This document shows positions 7,015 to 10,163 of a stretch of 10,163 nucleotides of DNA, piece after piece. Source of the DNA: Candidatus Egerieicola pullicola (lineage in GTDB: Bacteria; Bacillota; Clostridia; Oscillospirales; Ruminococcaceae); NCBI GenBank assembly GCA_018712465.1, contig DVGY01000057.1, positions 1 to 10,163 on the forward strand, written 5' to 3'. Numbering within the stretch: position 1 is the first letter of the stretch; the number at the start of each line of letters is the position of its first letter. The notes under the pieces were generated by a model. It was not told the DNA's origin and did not search any database. It saw only the letters and a list, made by a program, of their open reading frames with translations. The position numbers and the translations under genes are program-made.

Positions 7015-7039
7015 TCGACATATCCCAATTATATGTCGA
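7015..7039. promoter_or_regulatory. Palindromic operator, probably for the TetR regulator
   Basis: TCGACATAT (7015-7023) and ATATGTCGA (7031-7039) form a perfect 9+9 inverted repeat with a 7-base spacer. It spans the -10 box (7028-7033) and the likely start of the tetR transcript. Position, symmetry and size are what is expected of a TetR-family autoregulatory operator. Binding by this protein is inferred. Confidence 0.7.
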
Positions 7040-7057
7040 TTATACACCAAAAGTCAA
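7028..7057 (-). promoter_or_regulatory. tetR promoter
   Basis: On the minus strand -35 TTGACT (7057-7052), an 18-base spacer and -10 TATAAT (7033-7028). The start would be near 7021, leaving a leader of about 24 bases that ends in the GGAGGGG site. A second TATAAT at 7044-7039 has no -35 at a usable distance. Confidence 0.75.
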
Positions 7058-7063
7058 GACTTT
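7050..7063. promoter_or_regulatory. Second dyad between the divergent promoters
   Basis: AAAGTC (7050-7055), AA, GACTTT (7058-7063) is a perfect 6+6 inverted repeat. It covers the tetR -35 and ends 5 bases before the glgB -35. It differs in sequence from the operator at 7015-7039. It may bind another regulator or be chance in an A/T-rich stretch. Confidence 0.35.
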
Positions 7064-7068
7064 GTTTC

Positions 7069-7097
7069 TTGCAATGGTTTCCAGTCCCCGGTATAAT
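7069..7097 (+). promoter_or_regulatory. glgB promoter
   Basis: -35 TTGCAA (7069-7074), a 17-base spacer and a perfect -10 TATAAT (7092-7097). The start would be near 7104, giving a leader of about 45 bases. The divergent tetR promoter lies just upstream; the two -35 boxes are only about 11 bases apart. Confidence 0.7.
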
Positions 7098-7148
7098 GAA
7101 ATTAAACGGGTTTTGGACCGGATAATGTCTGACTGAGGTGATTTTTCC

Positions 7149-8972
7149 ATGACCATGCGAGAGTTTTTAAGCGGGCAGGCCTTTGACTGCTACACCCATT
7201 TCGGCGCCCACCCCACCCGGGACGGCGTGCGGTTTCGGGTTTATGCCCCGGGTGCCAGATTTGTGCAGCTCATCGGGGAGTGCAACCATTGGCAGGGGGA
7301 AGAGATGTACCGGGAAGAACAGGGCTGTTGGACCGTGACCCTGCCCCAGGCCTGGGTAGGAATGCTGTATAAATATAAAATCACCGGCCAGGATGGTTCC
7401 GTGGTGGACCACAGCGACCCCTTTGGCTTTTCCACCCAGCTCCGGCCGGAGTCCGCTTCCGTGGTCTGCGATTTGAGCCGGTTTTCCTTTTCCGATGAGG
7501 AATGGATGCAGAAGCGGGAGAAAAACTACAACCGCCCCGTGAGCATCTACGAAGTCCATCTGGGCAGCTTTGCCCAAAATCCCGACGACCCCAACGGTTG
7601 GTACAGCTACGAAGCCCTGGCCCCCAAGCTGATCGCCCACTGCAAGGAGCACGGTTTTACCCACCTGGAACTGCTGCCCATCAGCGAGCATCCCTCCGAC
7701 AATAGCTGGGGCTACCAGACCACCGGATTTTTCGCCCCCACCTCCCGGTACGGCACCCCCACCCAGCTGATGAGCTTGGTCAATCAGTGCCACCAGCACG
7801 GCATTGGGGTCATCACCGACTTTGTGCCGGTGCACTTTGCCATTGACGCCTACAGCCTCCACCGGTTTGACGGCACCCCCCTGTACGAGTACCCCGATGA
7901 GGATACCGGCTACAGCCAGTGGGGCAGCCACAACTTTAATTTCGGCAAGGGGGAGGTGCGCAGCCTTCTCCAAAGCGCCGCCAACTATTGGCTGGACGTG
8001 TACCACTTTGACGGCATCCGGATGGACGCCATCTGCAACGCCATTTATTGGCTGGGGGATTCCCGGCGGGGAGTGAACCAGCGGGGGGTGGAGTTTATCC
8101 AGCAGATGAACCTGGGCTTGAACCGGCTGCACCCCACCTGTATGCTCATGGCGGAGGATTCCTCCGACTTTTTGAAGGTCACCGCCCCGGTGGAGTACGA
8201 CGGCCTGGGCTTTGACTATAAGTGGGACATGGGCTGGATGAACGATACCCTCAACTACTTTAAGCTGGAACCTTTGGCCCGGAAGTACCACTACCACGAC
8301 ATCACCTTTTCCATGCAGTATTTCTACAGCGAGCTGTTTTTGCTGCCCTTCTCCCACGACGAAGTGGTTCACGGCAAAGCCACCATTGTGCAGAAGATGT
8401 GGGGGGACAACTATGAGCAGAAGTTCGCCCAGTGCCGGGCGCTGTACGGCTATATGTTTGCCCACCCCGGCAAAAAGCTGAACTTTATGGGCAATGAGAT
8501 CGCCCAGTTCCGGGAATGGGACGAAACCAAGGAGCAGGACTGGGACCTTTTGTCCTATCCCATGCACGACGGGTTCTTACATTATTTCACCCGGTTAAAC
8601 CAGTTGTACCAGCAGCTTCCCGCTCTGTACGACGGGGAATACAACAGCGCCTGCTTCCGCTGGCTGGAGGTGGACGCCCCGGACCAAAGCGTCTTTGCCT
8701 TCCGCCGCTCCGCCCAGGGACAAACGGTGGTGGTGGTGCTGAACTTCTGCGACGTGCCTTGGAGCAAGTTCCGCCTGGGACTGGAAGAAGCCTGCACCCT
8801 CACCCCGCTGATTTCCAGCGACTGGACCTGCTGGGGCGGGGAAAGCCCGGAGGACACCCGGGTTTTGAAATCGGAGCCCATTCCCCAAAAGGAGTGGGAA
8901 CATTCCGTGGTGCTGGATCTCCCGCCCTTTTCCGCTCAGTGGTTTTTGGTTCAGCCTAGAGAGGATAAATAA
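7149..8972 (+). CDS. glgB: 1,4-alpha-glucan (glycogen) branching enzyme
   Basis: A 607-residue glycoside hydrolase family 13 enzyme that cuts alpha-1,4 glucan chains and rejoins them by alpha-1,6 links, making glycogen branches in the cytoplasm. An N-terminal CBM48/E-set domain covers about residues 15-110, the catalytic barrel about 135-480 and a C-terminal beta domain about 500-605. The conserved regions are DFVPVHF (224-230), GIRMDA with nucleophile D293, MAEDSS with acid/base E336, and LPFSHDEVVHGK with H403 and D404. It lacks the extra N-terminal module of longer enzymes such as that of E. coli. ATG 7149 has GAGGTG 8 bases upstream. It is a single-gene unit between its own promoter and the terminator at 9033-9066; no other glycogen gene is in the window. 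Divergence from tetR suggests, but does not prove, shared control. Confidence 0.95.
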   Translation: MTMREFLSGQAFDCYTHFGAHPTRDGVRFRVYAPGARFVQLIGECNHWQGEEMYREEQGCWTVTLPQAWVGMLYKYKITGQDGSVVDHSDPFGFSTQLRPESASVVCDLSRFSFSDEEWMQKREKNYNRPVSIYEVHLGSFAQNPDDPNGWYSYEALAPKLIAHCKEHGFTHLELLPISEHPSDNSWGYQTTGFFAPTSRYGTPTQLMSLVNQCHQHGIGVITDFVPVHFAIDAYSLHRFDGTPLYEYPDEDTGYSQWGSHNFNFGKGEVRSLLQSAANYWLDVYHFDGIRMDAICNAIYWLGDSRRGVNQRGVEFIQQMNLGLNRLHPTCMLMAEDSSDFLKVTAPVEYDGLGFDYKWDMGWMNDTLNYFKLEPLARKYHYHDITFSMQYFYSELFLLPFSHDEVVHGKATIVQKMWGDNYEQKFAQCRALYGYMFAHPGKKLNFMGNEIAQFREWDETKEQDWDLLSYPMHDGFLHYFTRLNQLYQQLPALYDGEYNSACFRWLEVDAPDQSVFAFRRSAQGQTVVVVLNFCDVPWSKFRLGLEEACTLTPLISSDWTCWGGESPEDTRVLKSEPIPQKEWEHSVVLDLPPFSAQWFLVQPREDK

Positions 8973-9032
8973 GGAAAAATTTCTAGCTAAAATCTTTCTC
9001 CTCGTTGGGGAGAAAATCATCTTCCATCCTTG

Positions 9033-9066
9033 TTTCCCGGAGCGAAAAACGCTTCGGGAAATTTTT
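9033..9066 (+). terminator. Intrinsic terminator after glgB
   Basis: TTTCCCGGAGCG (9033-9044) pairs with CGCTTCGGGAAA (9050-9061), 12 pairs with one G-T wobble, around a loop of five A residues. Five T residues (9062-9066) follow. This is a strong Rho-independent terminator about 60 bases after the glgB stop. A smaller hairpin, TTTCTCC/GGAGAAA (8995-9001 and 9009-9015), precedes it without a T-tract. The stretch from 9067 to 9120 shows nothing recognisable. Confidence 0.9.
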
Positions 9067-9140
9067 CGCCAAAGAAGAGGGAAAAAAGACGGCTAGTTTT
9101 GAGAATATTTTGGAAATCTGCCGGACTTTGGAAAATCCGG

Positions 9141-9169
9141 TTGACTACACTGTTTTAGTATGGTATAAT
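9141..9169 (+). promoter_or_regulatory. Strong promoter of the pyruvate formate-lyase gene
   Basis: -35 TTGACT (9141-9146), 17-base spacer and perfect -10 TATAAT (9164-9169). TGG directly before the -10 makes it an extended -10 as well. The start would be near 9176. An imperfect dyad CCGGA...TCCGG (9121-9140) abuts the -35 and could be a regulator site. Strong expression fits a central fermentative enzyme. Confidence 0.85.
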
Positions 9170-9180
9170 CGAACACACCA

Positions 9181-9230
9181 AAGGATACAATATCTTGTAG
9201 CATACTGCAACAAGACTACAATTTATCCTT
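9181..9230 (+). promoter_or_regulatory. Structured leader of the pyruvate formate-lyase mRNA
   Basis: AAGGATA (9181-9187) and TATCCTT (9224-9230) can close a 50-base element just after the transcription start. Inside, TCTTGT-a-GCA (9193-9202) pairs with TGC-a-ACAAGA (9206-9215). An alternative stem, TTGTAG (9195-9200) with CTACAA (9216-9221), excludes the first. The inner dyad could instead be a DNA operator. No known riboswitch consensus was recognised; the following C/T-rich stretch is not a clean terminator tract. Confidence 0.45.
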
Positions 9231-9261
9231 CTTCTGTTTGAAATCAAAGGAGTGAATGCCA

Positions 9262-10163
9262 ATGAAGCACCAGTTCTGCCCCCAGTGGGAAGGGTTCGTG
9301 CCCGGCAAATGGGATCACACCATCAATGTCCGGGACTTCATCCTGAAAAACATTACCCCCTACGACGGAGATGAATCCTTTTTGACCCCGCCTACCGAAG
9401 CCACCAAAACTTTGTGGGATCAGGTCATGGAACTGTCGAAAAAGGAACGGGAAGCCGGCGGCGTGCTGGATATGGATACCAAGATTGTCTCCACCATCAC
9501 CAGCCACGGCCCGGGTTATTTGAATAAGGATCTGGAACAGATTGTGGGGTTCCAGACGGACAAGCCTTTCAAACGTTCCCTGCAGCCCTTCGGCGGCATC
9601 CGCATGGCGATCAACGCCTGCGAAACCAACGGCTATCACGTGGATCCGGAAGTGGTGGAAATCTTCACCAAATACCGCAAAACCCACAACCAGGGCGTGT
9701 TTGACGTGTACACCCCCGAAATGCGCCTGGCTCGGAAAAGCGCCATCATCACCGGTCTGCCCGACGCCTACGGCCGTGGCCGGATCATCGGCGACTACCG
9801 CCGGGTGGCCCTGTACGGCGTGGACCGTCTGATTGCCGACAAGCAGAACCAGAAGGACACCTCCTTGGTGCGGATGACCAGCGAAAACATCCGCCTGCGG
9901 GAAGAGCTCACCGACCAGATCAACGCCCTCCACGATCTGAAAAAACTGGGCGAGATCTACGGCCTTGATATTTCTCAGCCGGCTCAGAACGCCAAGGAAG
10001 CGGTGCAGTGGCTGTACTTCGGCTACCTGGCCGCCGTCAAGGAACAGAACGGCGCCGCCATGAGCCTGGGCCGCACCTCCACCTTCCTGGACATCTATAT
10101 CCAGCGGGATTTGGATCGGGGCATCCTCACCGAACAGCAGGCGCAGGAACTCATCGACCACTT
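9262..10163 (+). CDS. pflB: Pyruvate formate-lyase (formate C-acetyltransferase), 5' part
   Basis: Glycyl-radical enzyme that converts pyruvate and CoA to acetyl-CoA and formate in anaerobic cytoplasm. The 300 codons present align without gaps by eye to the classical PflB N-terminal half. Motifs include NVRDFILKN (22-30), STITSHGPGYLNKDLE (77-92), YRKTHNQGVFDVYTPEM (138-154), GLPDAYGRGRIIGDYRR (165-181) and QNGAAMSLGRTSTFLD (262-277). The frame stays open to the window edge; family members have about 740-760 residues. The catalytic cysteine pair and the C-terminal glycyl-radical loop lie outside, so intactness cannot be judged. I start at ATG 9262, 9 bases after AAAGGAG; an in-frame ATG at 9256 is only 3 bases from that site. 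Activation needs a radical-SAM activase (PflA), not seen here. Confidence 0.96.
   Translation, partial: MKHQFCPQWEGFVPGKWDHTINVRDFILKNITPYDGDESFLTPPTEATKTLWDQVMELSKKEREAGGVLDMDTKIVSTITSHGPGYLNKDLEQIVGFQTDKPFKRSLQPFGGIRMAINACETNGYHVDPEVVEIFTKYRKTHNQGVFDVYTPEMRLARKSAIITGLPDAYGRGRIIGDYRRVALYGVDRLIADKQNQKDTSLVRMTSENIRLREELTDQINALHDLKKLGEIYGLDISQPAQNAKEAVQWLYFGYLAAVKEQNGAAMSLGRTSTFLDIYIQRDLDRGILTEQQAQELIDH

Noticed and set aside
7167..8567. 466-codon minus-strand open frame inside glgB
   Set aside because: It is antisense to a gene with clear catalytic motifs; its Gly/Val/His-rich composition is what reverse reading of GC-biased codons gives.
9005..9241. 78-codon plus-strand open frame between glgB and pflB
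   Set aside because: It contains the glgB terminator and the whole pfl promoter, has no ribosome binding site and resembles no known protein.
9176..9261. ZTP (pfl-motif) riboswitch before the pfl gene
   Set aside because: The conserved sequence blocks of that motif are absent from the leader.
1..10163. Insertion sequences, CRISPR arrays, toxin-antitoxin or phage-defence genes
   Set aside because: No transposase, regular repeat array or matching protein motif was found on either strand.

Overview
The window looks like ordinary chromosome from a GC-rich, anaerobic, low-G+C-phylum (Firmicutes/Bacillota) bacterium, most likely a gut-type Clostridia. The reasons are strong Shine-Dalgarno sites (GGAGG, AAAGGAG), sigma-A-like promoters, tRNA genes with encoded CCA, a GHKL kinase/LytTR regulator pair, a clostridial-style branching enzyme and pyruvate formate-lyase. 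No transposon, integrase, phage gene or CRISPR array is visible.

Left part (1-5981), all on the minus strand. A response regulator with a LytTR DNA-binding domain (5256-5981) is followed 5 bp later by a membrane GHKL histidine kinase (3841-5250). After a 230-bp gap with its own extended -10 promoter and a leader hairpin come two type-IV ABC exporter half-transporters whose genes overlap by ATGA (1853-3610 and 24-1856). Their ATPase motifs deviate in a complementary way, which predicts an obligate heterodimer with one working and one degenerate ATP site. A third gene appears to start at 11, right after the second half-transporter, and leaves the window.

Middle part (6016-6997), minus strand. 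A TetR-family regulator is followed almost immediately by a strong promoter, two tandem serine tRNAs (anticodons UGA and GCU) and an intrinsic terminator. That terminator ends only about 26 bp before the two-component operon, for which no good promoter of its own is visible.

Right part (7015-10163). The tetR start region carries a perfect 9+9 inverted repeat over its -10 box, the expected form of an autoregulatory operator. Diverging from it on the plus strand is glgB (glycogen branching enzyme), closed by a strong terminator at 9033-9066. Next is a very good promoter and a structured leader in front of a pyruvate formate-lyase gene. That gene starts at 9262 and runs off the right edge after 300 codons.

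No new biological system stands out. The most useful points for a second look are the tetR operator and the second dyad beside it, the heterodimer signature, the possible tRNA read-through into the two-component genes, and the alternative pairings in the pfl leader. Several start codons should be moved downstream of the longest possible ones (regulator, kinase, TetR), because the upstream candidates lie inside or upstream of the ribosome binding site.
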